The translations under genes and the position numbers were made by a program. A stretch of 64,000 nt of DNA from Limnobacter litoralis (lineage in GTDB: Bacteria; Pseudomonadota; Gammaproteobacteria; Burkholderiales; Burkholderiaceae_B). Positions within the stretch are counted from its first letter, which is position 1; each line of letters starts with the position of its first letter. Under the pieces are notes generated by a model. The model searched no databases, was not told the origin of the DNA, and saw nothing but the letters and a program-made list of their open reading frames with translations. Shown here in pieces: positions 38,202-50,018 of the stretch. The stretch spans positions 1-64,000 of the forward strand of contig NZ_BSOJ01000012.1 in assembly GCF_030160455.1 (NCBI RefSeq). Direction: 5' to 3'.

Positions 38202-39896
38202 TCAGTCGGTTTTTGTAGCCGCCAGAATCTCATCAATGCTGGTGATGCCTGCCCTGATTTTCTCCAGACCAGATTCCCGCATGGACAGCGTTCCTTCTGA
38301 TCTGGCCAGTTTTTCCATTTCAAGGGCACTGGCATTTGCAATGATCAGGTCTTTCATGGCATCTGAAATTTTCAACACTTCGTAAATTCCGGTGCGGCCC
38401 ATGTATCCTGTGCCATTGCAGGCCTCGCAGCCAACCGCACAGAAGGGTGTCCAATCCTCCTGGGTGACCTCTTTGATCAGTCCGGCATTGACCAACCCCC
38501 TCTGGCCCTCTGGCAATGGCGACTTGCACTGGCAAAGCTTCCTGACCAGCCTTTGAGCGATCACCAAGTTGACCGAGGAGGCAATGTTGTAAGTCTCGAC
38601 CCCCATGTTTTTGAGGCGCACGATCGTGCTGACCGCATCGTTGGTGTGCAGTGTAGACAACACTTTGTGGCCAGTTTGAGAAGCCTTGATCGAGATGTCG
38701 GCTGTTTCAATGTCACGAATTTCGCCGACCATAATGACATCTGGATCTTGACGCAACAGTGAACGAAGGGCCTTGGCAAAGGTAAGGCCGATCTTCTCGT
38801 TGATATTGACCTGGTTAATGCCAGGAATATTGATTTCTGCGGGATCCTCAACCGTGCTGATATTAATGGTCTCTTTGTTCAGCACATTCAGGAACGTGTA
38901 AAGAGACACCGTTTTACCGCTGCCCGTCGGACCTGTCACAAGAAGCATGCCGTGAGGGCTGTCGAGTGCATCCAGCAGGTCCTTTTTCTGTCTGGCATTG
39001 AATCCCAATTGATCGATGCCCAACACAGATCGGGTCGAATCCAGCAAGCGAAGCACGATTTTTTCACCGAAGAGCGTGGGCAGAGTGCTCACGCGAAAGT
39101 CCACCTTTTGGAGATCAGGGCCGAGGCTGATCCGCATTCGGCCATCTTGGGGAATCCGTGTTTCTGTGGTGTTCAACAGACTCATGATTTTGATGCGGGC
39201 CGCAATTTTGGCCCGTGCTGACAGCGGTGGCTGCGAGGTCTCCTGAAGCAGGCCATCAATCCGGTATCGAACACGGTACATTTTTTCGTAAGGCTCGAAA
39301 TGGATGTCGGAGGCCTGACGCTTCAGGGCTTCACTCAGAATTCGTTGCACGTACCTGACAATCGGGGCGTCGTCGACATCCAGTGTGTCATCCTGTTGAT
39401 CGGCAGATGCAACTTCGTTGACATTTTCCAGCGCAAGGCTGTCTGCTTCAGGGGTTTGATTGTCGCTGAGGAGTCGCCCAAGCTTGTCGTATTCAACGAC
39501 CACCGGTTCGACCTGCAGGTGGGTTCTGAATTTCAGCTGTTGCAAGGTGCTCAGGTCTGTTGGGTCTGCCATGCCAACGAACAGGGTGTTGTTACGCCTT
39601 CCGAGAATGATTGCCTCCAGGCCCTTTGTTGCCTGCATGATGTCAGCGTCAATTTCACCCAGAGACTCGGGTTCAAACTGCGCAACGTCCAGAAGGGGAT
39701 AGCCGAAGTGAGTGGCCACCGCCTTTGCCAAACTGGTCGCGTCAGTCAAGCCGCTTGAGATCAACCAGTCTGCCACCGACTTGCCGGCAGGGGACTCCAC
39801 TCCTGAGGAATCTATCTTCTCCAGGGTTACTGCATTTTGAGCAGTCAATGCCCTGACCAGGCCCGAGTTTTTGATGGTTGCCGCGGTGATCGTCAT
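38202..39896 (-). CDS. pilB: Type IV pilus assembly ATPase PilB
   Basis: Hexameric motor that powers pilus extension. The protein has 564 residues: an N-terminal GSPII_E domain, then the ATPase core with GPTGSGKT (Walker A), the Asp-box, the Walker B region VGEIRDIETAD and a tetracysteine zinc motif (CQC, then CAVGCEAC). The ATG at 39896 has an AGGGGA site nine bases ahead; an ATG three codons earlier lies right against that site, and a GTG further up has none. No pilin or pilT gene lies in the window, so the pilus system is spread over several loci. Confidence 0.94.
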   Translation of the reverse strand: MTITAATIKNSGLVRALTAQNAVTLEKIDSSGVESPAGKSVADWLISSGLTDATSLAKAVATHFGYPLLDVAQFEPESLGEIDADIMQATKGLEAIILGRRNNTLFVGMADPTDLSTLQQLKFRTHLQVEPVVVEYDKLGRLLSDNQTPEADSLALENVNEVASADQQDDTLDVDDAPIVRYVQRILSEALKRQASDIHFEPYEKMYRVRYRIDGLLQETSQPPLSARAKIAARIKIMSLLNTTETRIPQDGRMRISLGPDLQKVDFRVSTLPTLFGEKIVLRLLDSTRSVLGIDQLGFNARQKKDLLDALDSPHGMLLVTGPTGSGKTVSLYTFLNVLNKETINISTVEDPAEINIPGINQVNINEKIGLTFAKALRSLLRQDPDVIMVGEIRDIETADISIKASQTGHKVLSTLHTNDAVSTIVRLKNMGVETYNIASSVNLVIAQRLVRKLCQCKSPLPEGQRGLVNAGLIKEVTQEDWTPFCAVGCEACNGTGYMGRTGIYEVLKISDAMKDLIIANASALEMEKLARSEGTLSMRESGLEKIRAGITSIDEILAATKTD

Positions 39897-39974
39897 GCTT
39901 GCCATTCCCCTGTGTGTTTGGCTTTGTACTGAATTCACATCACTATCTTTGATTTTTTAATCTTGCTCAATCAC

Positions 39975-41249
39975 CTAGGCGGATGCGTCTGGGTCTTTTT
40001 TGAATATTTTGGCTGTTTTAACGCTTCGGTCGGCAACCTGCACGATTTCAATGATGGTACCCCCGACTTTTACGCTCAAACCGGTCTCCGGGATGTCCTG
40101 CAGAATTTCCAGCAGTAGCCCGTTCAAAGTGCGTGGGCCATCTTGTGGAAGGTCGAGCTTGTATCGCCTGTTCAAGTCACGCAAATCGGTGTATCCGTCC
40201 ACGGTGATCACCTGCTCCGACTGGCTGTTCCCGCTGTTCAAACCCTGGGCAGTGGGTGCGTGTGAGGTGAATTCACCAATTAATTCTTCGAGAATGTCCT
40301 CCGGTGTAATCAGGCCCAGCACCTCGCCATATTCATCCACCACCAAGCCGAGGCGTTCTTTGTTTTCCTGAAAGTTTTGAAGCTGCAAAGTCACCGGAGT
40401 GCCGCTCGGAATGAAATAGGCGGGGTGCAGAAGTCGCGTCAGTTCAGCCTTGTCAAATTCTTCAGCGTAAAACAGGGACAAGGCACGGCGGACGTGAAGA
40501 ATGCCGACTACCTTTCGCCAGTCGTCTTCAATGACTGGCAGCTTGTTGTGGTGCGCAGTCGAAATTTGATGCCCCAGCTCGTCCTCATCCCGAGAAACGT
40601 CCAAATGCTCCATTCGCATGCGCGGTGTCATCACATCGTCAACTGTCAGACGTTCCAGTTCAAACAGGTTCATCAGGATCGCCCTGGGTTTGTGGGGCAG
40701 AAAATGCCCGCTTTCCAACACAAGCGACCTCAGTTCATTCAAATTCAGGGAGTTTTGTTCCGTTTGGGTCGACGATAGGCCGAGCCTTCGAATCAGGCCG
40801 TTGACGAAAATATTGATGATCCACACAAAGGGCGTAAACAGGCGCACAAAAAATGCGATGGGATAACTTGCGGGAAGCGCCACCTTTTCTGGATAAGCTG
40901 CGCCGATCACTTTGGGCGTAATTTCAGAAAAAATGATGATGGCAAACGCCACCAAACCCGTGGCAATCGACAGCGCAATCTGGTTATTGCCGTACCAGGA
41001 GATGGTCAATGAGGTCACCACGGTTGTGGCTGCGGTGTTCAGCAGGTTGTTGCTTAGCAACAGGGTGGACAGTAGCTGGTCTGTGCGGTCCAGCAACTTT
41101 TTGGCAAGGATGGCACTGCGAACCCCTTGTTCAGCCAGGGCTTGAAGCCGGTATTTGTTGATGGCCATCATGCTGGTTTCCACAATCGAAAAGAAACCAG
41201 AGAGGAAGAGAAGGGTACACAGCAGGGCGATTTGCGCCCACAAAGGCAT
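39975..41249 (-). CDS. CNNM/CorC-type membrane protein with CBS pair
   Basis: A 424-residue HlyC/CorC-family protein, related to magnesium/cobalt efflux proteins. The N-terminal DUF21 (CNNM) domain has three to four membrane helices (FFSIVETSMMAINKYRL and SEITPKVIGAAYPE are family hallmarks). Then come two CBS domains (VDDVMTPRM and RLGLVVDEYGEVLGLITPEDILEEL) and the C-terminal CorC_HlyC domain (LNRRYKLDLP). The older name haemolysin is misleading. I use the ATG at 41249; a TTG three codons earlier is possible. Transport function is inferred from the family. Confidence 0.88.
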   Translation of the reverse strand: MPLWAQIALLCTLLFLSGFFSIVETSMMAINKYRLQALAEQGVRSAILAKKLLDRTDQLLSTLLLSNNLLNTAATTVVTSLTISWYGNNQIALSIATGLVAFAIIIFSEITPKVIGAAYPEKVALPASYPIAFFVRLFTPFVWIINIFVNGLIRRLGLSSTQTEQNSLNLNELRSLVLESGHFLPHKPRAILMNLFELERLTVDDVMTPRMRMEHLDVSRDEDELGHQISTAHHNKLPVIEDDWRKVVGILHVRRALSLFYAEEFDKAELTRLLHPAYFIPSGTPVTLQLQNFQENKERLGLVVDEYGEVLGLITPEDILEELIGEFTSHAPTAQGLNSGNSQSEQVITVDGYTDLRDLNRRYKLDLPQDGPRTLNGLLLEILQDIPETGLSVKVGGTIIEIVQVADRSVKTAKIFKKDPDASA

Positions 41250-41309
41250 GTCGTTCAAGTGTTGGTTTGCTAAAGCCTAAAACCGTAGTGTAACGCCAAA
41301 CGAGTTCTC

Positions 41310-42305
41310 TTAGCTTTCACGCTCAACGGCCACTTCGCAAAGCGCAGCAAGGCTTGCGCGAAATGGGCTGTCTGGTAGTGCTTCAAGGCGGACGGTGGCT
41401 TGCTTGGCCAGCGTTTTTGCCTTCTCCCGTGTGTAGTCGATTGAACCGCTGGACTCGATGGCTTGTAAAATCACGTCGACTTCCTGGGTTCCGCCCTGTT
41501 CGATGGCACTTCGAATCAATTCGACAACCCTGGGGTCGCTGGCGTGTTGCATGGCGTGAATCAGGGGCAGTGTTGGCTTGCCTTCGCGCAGGTCGTCGCC
41601 CACATTTTTACCCAGAGCACCACTTTCACCCGCGTAATCCAGCACATCATCAATCAGCTGAAAAGCGCTGCCAAGCTCGGCGCCGAATCGACCCAAGGAT
41701 TCCGTGATTTCAGCGTCTTGCCCGGTAACAATTGCAGCAAGCCTGCAAGAGGCCTCAAACAGTTTGGCGGTTTTGAAATCAATGACCTGCATGTAACGCT
41801 GCTCGGTGACGTCCGGGTCTTTGCAGTTCAGCAACTGCAACACTTCGCCTTCCGCAATGGTATTGGTCGCCTCGGACAACACATCCATCACGGCCATTTC
41901 CCCGATTCTGACCATCATCTGGAAGGATCTGGAATACAGAAAATCGCCGACCAGAACTGCGGCGGAGTTCCCGTACTCGGCGTTTGCGGTCAGTCTTCCC
42001 CGTCGCATGCTGGACTCGTCCACCACGTCGTCGTGAAGCAGTGTGGCTGTGTGAATGAATTCCACGATGGCTGCCAGATCGACGGCGTGTCGCATTTGCT
42101 GCCCGGTCGCCCCAAGGGCTCGGGCCACCAAAATAACCAGGGCTGGGCGCAGTCGCTTTCCGCCCGCCTGAATAATGTAGTCGCTGATCTGGTTGATCAG
42201 GCTGACCTTGGAGTGCAGGCTTGACCGAATAACCTCATTGAGATTTTCCATGTCAGTGGCAATCGGGGCCAAAACACTTTTCACGCTTCGGGACTGGGGC
42301 GACAT
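41310..42305 (-). CDS. ispB: Polyprenyl (octaprenyl) diphosphate synthase
   Basis: Makes the long isoprenoid side chain of ubiquinone from farnesyl diphosphate and isopentenyl diphosphate. It has 332 residues, with the first Asp-rich motif DDVVDESSMRRG near residue 88, the second LIDDVLDYAG near 216, and GGKRLRPALV near 45. The chain length (eight units) is expected for betaproteobacteria but not readable from the sequence alone. Placed next to rplU-rpmA in divergent orientation, as in E. coli. Confidence 0.93.
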   Translation of the reverse strand: MSPQSRSVKSVLAPIATDMENLNEVIRSSLHSKVSLINQISDYIIQAGGKRLRPALVILVARALGATGQQMRHAVDLAAIVEFIHTATLLHDDVVDESSMRRGRLTANAEYGNSAAVLVGDFLYSRSFQMMVRIGEMAVMDVLSEATNTIAEGEVLQLLNCKDPDVTEQRYMQVIDFKTAKLFEASCRLAAIVTGQDAEITESLGRFGAELGSAFQLIDDVLDYAGESGALGKNVGDDLREGKPTLPLIHAMQHASDPRVVELIRSAIEQGGTQEVDVILQAIESSGSIDYTREKAKTLAKQATVRLEALPDSPFRASLAALCEVAVERES

Positions 42306-42426
42306 AAGGGTGTGAAACACGGGCAAGGGGTTGGTTTGGTTGGGTATTGTACTTGACCTCAATGACCGCTTGTGCGGCTTTGCATCGTTTTTGCCGCTGC
42401 TCAGCCAGTATTCCGGTCATAAGGCT

Positions 42427-42456
42427 TTGACAAAGCAGCTTGTTTTCATGGATAAT
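42427..42456 (+). promoter_or_regulatory. Strong sigma-70 promoter of rplU-rpmA
   Basis: A perfect TTGACA at 42427-42432 and GATAAT (five of six) at 42451-42456 are 18 bases apart. Transcription would begin near 42463 and give a 5' leader of about 48 bases. Confidence 0.75.
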
Positions 42457-42463
42457 TACGGGC

Positions 42464-42485
42464 TTACCTGAATATTCACAGGTAA
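42464..42485 (+). promoter_or_regulatory. Hairpin at the 5' end of the rplU leader
   Basis: TTACCTG (42464-42470) pairs perfectly with CAGGTAA (42479-42485) across an 8-base loop. It would lie at the very start of the rplU message, where ribosomal-protein autoregulation or mRNA stabilisation acts in other bacteria. Its function here is not known. Confidence 0.45.
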
Positions 42486-42510
42486 CAATTCGATAATTTA
42501 GAGGTCAACT

Positions 42511-42822
42511 ATGTACGCGGTCATAAAAACTGGCGGTAAACAATACAAGGTTACTGCTGGCGAAAAACTCAAAGTAGAACAGATACCTGCTGACATTGGC
42601 CAAGAAATCTCTTTGAATGAAGTGCTGGCCGTGGGTAGCGGTGAGCAGGTCAAAGTGGGTACTCCGCTTGTTGAAGGGGCTTCGGTCAAGGCAGTTGTTG
42701 TGGCGCACGGCCGTCACGACAAAGTGAAAATTTTCAAGATGCGTCGTCGCAAGCATTATCAAAAGCGTCAAGGTCATCGCCAAAATTTCACGCAAATCCA
42801 GATCCAGTCCATCGACGCTTAA
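42511..42822 (+). CDS. rplU: Ribosomal protein L21
   Basis: A 103-residue protein of the large ribosomal subunit that binds 23S rRNA with L20. Begins [14 protein letters not shown] and has the [14 protein letters not shown] basic segment near the C-terminus, both diagnostic. First gene of a two-gene operon with rpmA, with GAGG before the ATG and its own promoter and short leader. Confidence 0.98.
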   Translation: MYAVIKTGGKQYKVTAGEKLKVEQIPADIGQEISLNEVLAVGSGEQVKVGTPLVEGASVKAVVVAHGRHDKVKIFKMRRRKHYQKRQGHRQNFTQIQIQSIDA

Positions 42823-42844
42823 TTGGCGGTAAGGAGAAAGTCTC

Positions 42845-43108
42845 ATGGCAAGTAAGAAAGGCGGCGGCTCCACGCGCAACGGACGAGATTCAGAAGCCAA
42901 ACGACTGGGTGTAAAAGTCTATGGCGGTCAGTCCATTAACGCTGGCGGCATCATCATTCGCCAGCGCGGTACACGTTTTCATGCTGGCGACAACGTCGGC
43001 ATGGGCAAAGACCACACTCTGTTTGCGCTGACCGACGGTCAGGTGCAGTTTTCGGTCAAGGGCGCCCTGCGTCGCAAAACCGTTTCTGTGGTGTCTGGCG
43101 AAGGTTAA
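42845..43108 (+). CDS. rpmA: Ribosomal protein L27
   Basis: An 87-residue protein whose N-terminal tail ([15 protein letters not shown]) reaches toward the peptidyl-transferase centre. The [10 protein letters not shown] and [11 protein letters not shown] segments are standard. The start follows rplU by 22 bases with an AAGGAG site. The operon ends at a clear hairpin at 43142. Confidence 0.98.
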   Translation: MASKKGGGSTRNGRDSEAKRLGVKVYGGQSINAGGIIIRQRGTRFHAGDNVGMGKDHTLFALTDGQVQFSVKGALRRKTVSVVSGEG

Positions 43109-43141
43109 GCTTCCAGGCAAGCAACAGCAATGTTGTGTTTC

Positions 43142-43170
43142 AATAGCCCTGCAACGTGCAGGGCTATTTT
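43142..43170 (+). terminator. Rho-independent terminator after rplU-rpmA
   Basis: A perfect 12-bp stem (43142-43153 with 43157-43168), closed by a 3-base loop ACG and followed by TTTTCGTTTT. It separates the ribosomal operon from obgE. Confidence 0.92.
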
Positions 43171-43188
43171 CGTTTTCAGGGTTCCTAA

Positions 43189-45403
<2,215 letters not shown>

Positions 45404-45432
45404 TAAAAAATTGGGCCCATATTGGGCCCAAT
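45404..45432. terminator. Bidirectional terminator between proB and rppH
   Basis: The stem ATTGGGCCC (45410-45418) pairs with GGGCCCAAT (45424-45432) around the loop ATATT. An A-run precedes it and CTATTT follows, so it can stop transcription from both convergent genes. It fills nearly the entire 29-base gap. Confidence 0.88.
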
Positions 45433-45999
45433 CTATTTAAATGACTCGTTGTCGCCCAGTGTCTCCTGGCTTTTAAGATTGACAGGTTCCCAGAGTTCTC
45501 CTTTCGGAATTCTGCGGGCGTCCTTTTTTGAAAATAAAAATTTAGCCAATTCATTGAGTGCCATTCGGTAGACGTCTCGTTTGAAGTCGATGACGTTTTC
45601 CAAAGGGACCCAATAGTCGTTCCAACGCCAGGCATCAAATTCCGGGTGATCTGTGGCCCTAAGGCTTACATCACTGTCCCGACCAACCAGCCTCAACAGA
45701 AACCAGATCTGCTTTTGGCCTTTGTAGCTTCCACGCCATTCACGGCGAATCCAGTGTTCTGGCACGGTGTATCTCAGCCAGTTCTTGGTTCGACCGATAA
45801 TTTCAATGTGTTCTGGCAATAAGCCCACTTCCTCGTGTAACTCCCGGTACATGGCCTGTTCCGGTGATTCGCCGTGTTTGATGCCCCCTTGCGGAAACTG
45901 CCAGGAATGTTCACGAATTCGTTTGCCCCAAAACACCTGTTTTCGGGCGTTGGTCAAAATAATGCCTACGTTGGGTCGGTAGCCTTCTTTATCAAGCAT
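45433..45999 (-). CDS. rppH: RNA pyrophosphohydrolase RppH
   Basis: Nudix hydrolase that removes pyrophosphate from mRNA 5' ends and so starts decay by RNase E. The start [15 protein letters not shown] is family-typical, so I use the ATG at 45999 rather than codons upstream. The Nudix box spans about residues 38-60 ([20 protein letters not shown], then VGL). The 188-residue length is close to the E. coli protein (176). It is divergent from proS. Confidence 0.94.
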   Translation of the reverse strand: MLDKEGYRPNVGIILTNARKQVFWGKRIREHSWQFPQGGIKHGESPEQAMYRELHEEVGLLPEHIEIIGRTKNWLRYTVPEHWIRREWRGSYKGQKQIWFLLRLVGRDSDVSLRATDHPEFDAWRWNDYWVPLENVIDFKRDVYRMALNELAKFLFSKKDARRIPKGELWEPVNLKSQETLGDNESFK

Positions 46000-46137
46000 A
46001 CGCGCCCCATAGTTTTCTTTACAATTCGACTCCATTATAAGCACCCGCTTGCGTTTGTCACCACTGGCACAGCATCGCGGGCGATATAAAAGTAAAATGA
46101 CGCATTCTTAATTCACACCGCCCTGCGAGTTTTCCCT

Positions 46138-47883
46138 ATGCGTGCCAGCCAGTTTTTTCTGAACACCCTGAAAGAAGCCCCGGCCGATGCCGAAATCGTC
46201 AGCCATCAACTCATGATGCGTGCAGGCATGATTAAAAAACTGGCCGGTGGCATTTACACCTACATGCCCATGGGCCTGCGCAGCATCCGAAAGGTTGAGC
46301 AGATCGTTCGAGAGGAAATGAACCGGGCTGGTGCAATCGAGCTGTTGATGCCTGCTGTACAACCCGCGGAACTTTGGCAGGAAAGCGGTCGTTGGGAAAA
46401 GTACGGCCCTGAATTGTTGCGCCTCAAAGACCGCCATCAGCGTGATTTCGTGATTGGGCCAACACACGAGGAAGTCATCACGGATGTGGTGCGCAAGGAA
46501 GTGAAAAGTTACCGTCAACTTCCGCTGAACCTCTATCAGATTCAGTCCAAGTTCCGCGATGAAATCAGACCCCGCTTTGGTGTTATGCGTGGCCGCGAAT
46601 TCATCATGAAAGACGCGTATTCCTTCGATCGCAACCAAGAAGCTGCGCTGAAAACCTACGACATTATGTACGAGGCTTATCAGCGTATTTTCACCCGTTT
46701 GGGATTGAATTTCAGGGCTGTAGCCGCAGACACCGGTTCGATTGGTGGCAATCGCAGTCATGAATTTCATGTCATTGCAGACACTGGCGAAGACGCCATT
46801 GCTTATTGCCCGGCGTCCGACTACGCCGCCAACGTCGAATTGGCGGAGGCCGTATGCAACTTTTCACGTCCTGATGCCACTCAAAATCTTCAAAAGGTGA
46901 GTACCCCCAACGTGACTGCCTGTGTGGACGTGGCCAGCTTGCTGGGTTGTGAATTGAACAAAACCGTCAAATCGGTTGTGTTTGCCAATCGCACAGAAAC
47001 CGAAGAAGGCGTGATGGTCCAATTGATCTTAGCCTTGGTGCGGGGGGATCATGAGGTCAATGACATTAAATTGGGCAAATTGGCCGGTGTGGTTGAACTG
47101 AGCCTGGCCAGTGATGAACAGATTCAGGCTGCATTTGGGTGCACACCGGGCTATTTGGGACCAGTGGGAGTTTCCTCTCAGATCCGTGTGGTGGCGGACA
47201 GAACCGTTGCCGCAATGGGTGATTTTGTGTGCGGTGCAAATGAAGCACACTTTCACTTGAAAGGGGTTAACTGGGGGCGCGATTTGCCTGAGCCCGAAGT
47301 GGCCGATATTCGCAATGTTGTAGAGGGAGACGTGTCTCCCGATGGCAAGGGAACGCTCGCAATTTGTCGTGGAATTGAAGTGGGGCATGTGTTTTATCTC
47401 GGAACGAAATATTCCAAGGCGCTACAAGCCACATTCCTGGATGAAACGGGCAAGCCTGCAGTAATCGAAATGGGCTGCTACGGCATTGGGGTGACCCGTA
47501 TTTTGGGCGCTGCGATTGAGCAGAACTTTGACGACCGAGGCATTGTTTGGCCGATGAGTATTGCCCCTTTTGAGGCGGTTTTGTGCCCGATTGGTTACAA
47601 AAAATCTGAGATGGTTCGTGAGGCGGCCGATACCCTCTATTCAGCGCTGAAAGCGGCGGGGGTAGACGTGATGCTGGACGACCGAGACGAAAGGCCCGGC
47701 GTGATGTTTGCCGACTGGGAACTGATTGGTGTCCCGCTGCGTGTCACGCTGGGTGACCGTGGGTTGAAAGAGGGCAAGGTTGAATTTCAGTCTCGGGATG
47801 GTCGGATTGAAAAATGCGATCTGGCACTGAGCGAAGTGGCTGCCCGCATTGTAAAAGAGACGAAGGAAAGTGTTGACGCGTAA
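46138..47883 (+). CDS. proS: Prolyl-tRNA synthetase
   Basis: Class II aminoacyl-tRNA synthetase of 581 residues, of the bacterial type with an editing (YbaK-like) insertion between motifs 2 and 3 (about residues 225-385). The N-terminal [21 protein letters not shown] and [16 protein letters not shown]-type motif 2, and [10 protein letters not shown] (motif 3) are clear. The gene overlaps the following transglycosylase gene by 14 bases. Confidence 0.97.
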   Translation: MRASQFFLNTLKEAPADAEIVSHQLMMRAGMIKKLAGGIYTYMPMGLRSIRKVEQIVREEMNRAGAIELLMPAVQPAELWQESGRWEKYGPELLRLKDRHQRDFVIGPTHEEVITDVVRKEVKSYRQLPLNLYQIQSKFRDEIRPRFGVMRGREFIMKDAYSFDRNQEAALKTYDIMYEAYQRIFTRLGLNFRAVAADTGSIGGNRSHEFHVIADTGEDAIAYCPASDYAANVELAEAVCNFSRPDATQNLQKVSTPNVTACVDVASLLGCELNKTVKSVVFANRTETEEGVMVQLILALVRGDHEVNDIKLGKLAGVVELSLASDEQIQAAFGCTPGYLGPVGVSSQIRVVADRTVAAMGDFVCGANEAHFHLKGVNWGRDLPEPEVADIRNVVEGDVSPDGKGTLAICRGIEVGHVFYLGTKYSKALQATFLDETGKPAVIEMGCYGIGVTRILGAAIEQNFDDRGIVWPMSIAPFEAVLCPIGYKKSEMVREAADTLYSALKAAGVDVMLDDRDERPGVMFADWELIGVPLRVTLGDRGLKEGKVEFQSRDGRIEKCDLALSEVAARIVKETKESVDA

Positions 47884-48568
47884 ATTTGGCTTATTCAGTG
47901 CAACGTTTTTGATCTGGTTTGTTTCTTCAAACCCGGCTGTTGCTGCACGCCAAATGTACGAGCCCATGGCAGAAAGTGTTCGATTGGCCATGCGCACAAG
48001 TCTGGAAGGGGCTCGCGATCCTTATCCGATTTTTGACTCAGCAGCCCAGCGAATCGATTGGTTGAGCACGATGTCAGGCCGGTTGGTTCGCAAAGTTCCC
48101 AATTTTGGTCAGCGTTTAACTTTGATCAAAACCATTCGTTATGAGGCTCAGCGCGCAGGGCTTGACCCGCAGCTCGTTTTTGCGGTGATTCAGGTTGAAA
48201 GCGGATTTCAACCCCGCATTGTCAGCTCCGCGGGTGCGATGGGATTGATGCAGGTGATGCCATTCTGGACGGATCTGCTTGGGGATGGCGACAGTCGGGT
48301 TTTGCTCGACCCACGAATTAACATCCGATATGGGTGTGTCATTCTTCGGCACTATCTGGATACGGAACGTGGCGATGTGAATCGGGCACTGCAGCGTTAC
48401 AACGGAAGCCTCGGTAAAAATGATTATTCCGATCTGGTGCTTGCAACGCTGCAAAGGCGTTGGGCGTACCATCAGCCTGATTTAGGGCGCAGGGCCAAAC
48501 ATGCCGAGCTTCAGGCGCAATCGTCAGGAAACAGTTTGCCAGCAGTCGCTTCGGCAGGTCGACCCTAG
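47870..48568 (+). CDS. Lytic transglycosylase, SLT domain, exported
   Basis: A murein-cleaving enzyme of 232 residues. A signal peptide (about 26 residues, ending AVAA) is followed by the SLT catalytic domain: [16 protein letters not shown] with the catalytic Glu, then [10 protein letters not shown] and the [10 protein letters not shown] substrate groove. The start is a GTG at 47870 inside proS, with a GAAGGAAA site. The C-terminal region after residue 200 is low in complexity. It ends at a CTAG shared with ffh on the other strand. Confidence 0.9.
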   Translation: MLTRKFGLFSATFLIWFVSSNPAVAARQMYEPMAESVRLAMRTSLEGARDPYPIFDSAAQRIDWLSTMSGRLVRKVPNFGQRLTLIKTIRYEAQRAGLDPQLVFAVIQVESGFQPRIVSSAGAMGLMQVMPFWTDLLGDGDSRVLLDPRINIRYGCVILRHYLDTERGDVNRALQRYNGSLGKNDYSDLVLATLQRRWAYHQPDLGRRAKHAELQAQSSGNSLPAVASAGRP

Positions 48569-49968
48569 AATTTGAACCCGCCGCCCGGTGGCAGTCCGCC
48601 TGGTGGCATACCGCCTGGGGGCATGCCCTTCATGCCGCCCATTTTTTTCATCAGCTTGGCCAAGCCGCCTTTCTGCATTTGCTTCATCATGCCGCGCATT
48701 TGGTCAAACTGGTTCAGCAGGCGGTTGACTTCTTGAACCTGAACGCCTGCACCAGCGGCAATGCGACGTTTGCGTGACGCCTTCAGAATGTCGGGCTTGC
48801 TGCGTTCTTCAAGCGTCATCGACAAAATGATGGCCTCTGTTCGGCGCATCTGCTTCTCGGCCAGGTTGGCGTCTACCTGCCCAGCGCCTTTGGTCAATTG
48901 GGTGGGCAATTTGTCCATCAAGCCCTGCAGGCCGCCCATGTTTTTCATCTGGGCCAACTGGGATAGAAAGTCATTCAGGTCGAAACTCTTGCCCGATTTC
49001 AGCTTTTTGGCCAATTTCATGGCTTCGGCCTGATCCACCCCTTTTTGGGCTTCTTCGACCAAAGACACGATGTCGCCCATGCCGAGGATACGGCTGGCAA
49101 CCCGGTCTGGGTGGAACTTTTCAAAGCCAGTCAGTTTTTCGCCCACACCCATGAACTTGATCGGCTTGCCCGTGATGTGTCGGACAGACAGTGCTGCACC
49201 ACCGCGGGAATCGCCATCCATTTTGGTCAGCACAACCCCGGTCAGCGGCAGCGCGTCATTGAATGCTTTGGCCGTGTTTGCGGCGTCCTGGCCCAGCATG
49301 GCGTCAATGACAAACAGAGTTTCGGTGGGTTTGACTGCCGCATGCAGCGCGGCAATTTCATCCATCATCGCCTGGTCGATACCCAATCGGCCCGCAGTGT
49401 CCAGAATGAGGACATCAAAGAACTGCCGCTTGGCGTGGCCGAGCGCTGCGCGCGCAATGTCCAACGGTTTTTGCTCGGCGCTGGATGGAAAAAATTCAGC
49501 GCCCGCCTGTTCGGTTACGGTGCGCAACTGTTCAATCGCAGCGGGTCGGTAGACGTCGGCCGACACGGTGAGCACTTTCTTCTTCAGGGTGTCTTTCAGG
49601 TATTTGGCCAGCTTGCCCGTGGTGGTCGTTTTACCGGCACCTTGCAGGCCGGCCATCAGGATAACCACCGGGGGTTGTGCCGCAAGGTTCAGTTCAACCG
49701 TTTTGTCGCCGATCAACTGGACCAGTTGCTCTTGTACGATACCCACCAAGGCCTGCCCAGGTGTAAGGCTGTTTAACACCTCTTCGCCCAGCGCACGGTC
49801 TTTGACCCGCGTGATGAATTCTTTGACCACAGGCAGCGCTACGTCGGCCTCAAGCAGTGCCAGTCGAACTTCCCGAAGCATTTCCTGGGTGTTGCTTTCT
49901 GTGATTCGGGCTTCGCCCTTGATATTTTTGACAACCCGCGTCAAACGATCAGAAAGGTTTTCAAACAT
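48565..49968 (-). CDS. ffh: Signal recognition particle protein Ffh
   Basis: GTPase component of SRP that brings inner-membrane proteins to FtsY. It has 467 residues: N domain (ENLSDRLTRVVKNIKG), G domain with AGLQGAGKTTT (G1), LDTAGRLG (G3) and TKMDGDSRGGA (G4), and a methionine-rich M domain for signal peptides and 4.5S RNA. The C-terminus is an unusual repeat of PPGG units (MPPGGMPPGGLPPGGG). The frame is open upstream, but the ATG at 49968 gives the family start. Confidence 0.97.
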   Translation of the reverse strand: MFENLSDRLTRVVKNIKGEARITESNTQEMLREVRLALLEADVALPVVKEFITRVKDRALGEEVLNSLTPGQALVGIVQEQLVQLIGDKTVELNLAAQPPVVILMAGLQGAGKTTTTGKLAKYLKDTLKKKVLTVSADVYRPAAIEQLRTVTEQAGAEFFPSSAEQKPLDIARAALGHAKRQFFDVLILDTAGRLGIDQAMMDEIAALHAAVKPTETLFVIDAMLGQDAANTAKAFNDALPLTGVVLTKMDGDSRGGAALSVRHITGKPIKFMGVGEKLTGFEKFHPDRVASRILGMGDIVSLVEEAQKGVDQAEAMKLAKKLKSGKSFDLNDFLSQLAQMKNMGGLQGLMDKLPTQLTKGAGQVDANLAEKQMRRTEAIILSMTLEERSKPDILKASRKRRIAAGAGVQVQEVNRLLNQFDQMRGMMKQMQKGGLAKLMKKMGGMKGMPPGGMPPGGLPPGGGFKF

Positions 49969-50018
49969 CTTGTATCTGCCAAACGTGTAGGAATTGGATA
50001 TCGAGTAAACTTGGAACC

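Noticed and set aside
48585-48630. Short tandem repeat in the 3' end of ffh
   Set aside because: It encodes the PPGG-rich tail of the SRP M domain, a normal low-complexity C-terminus, not an independent repeat element.
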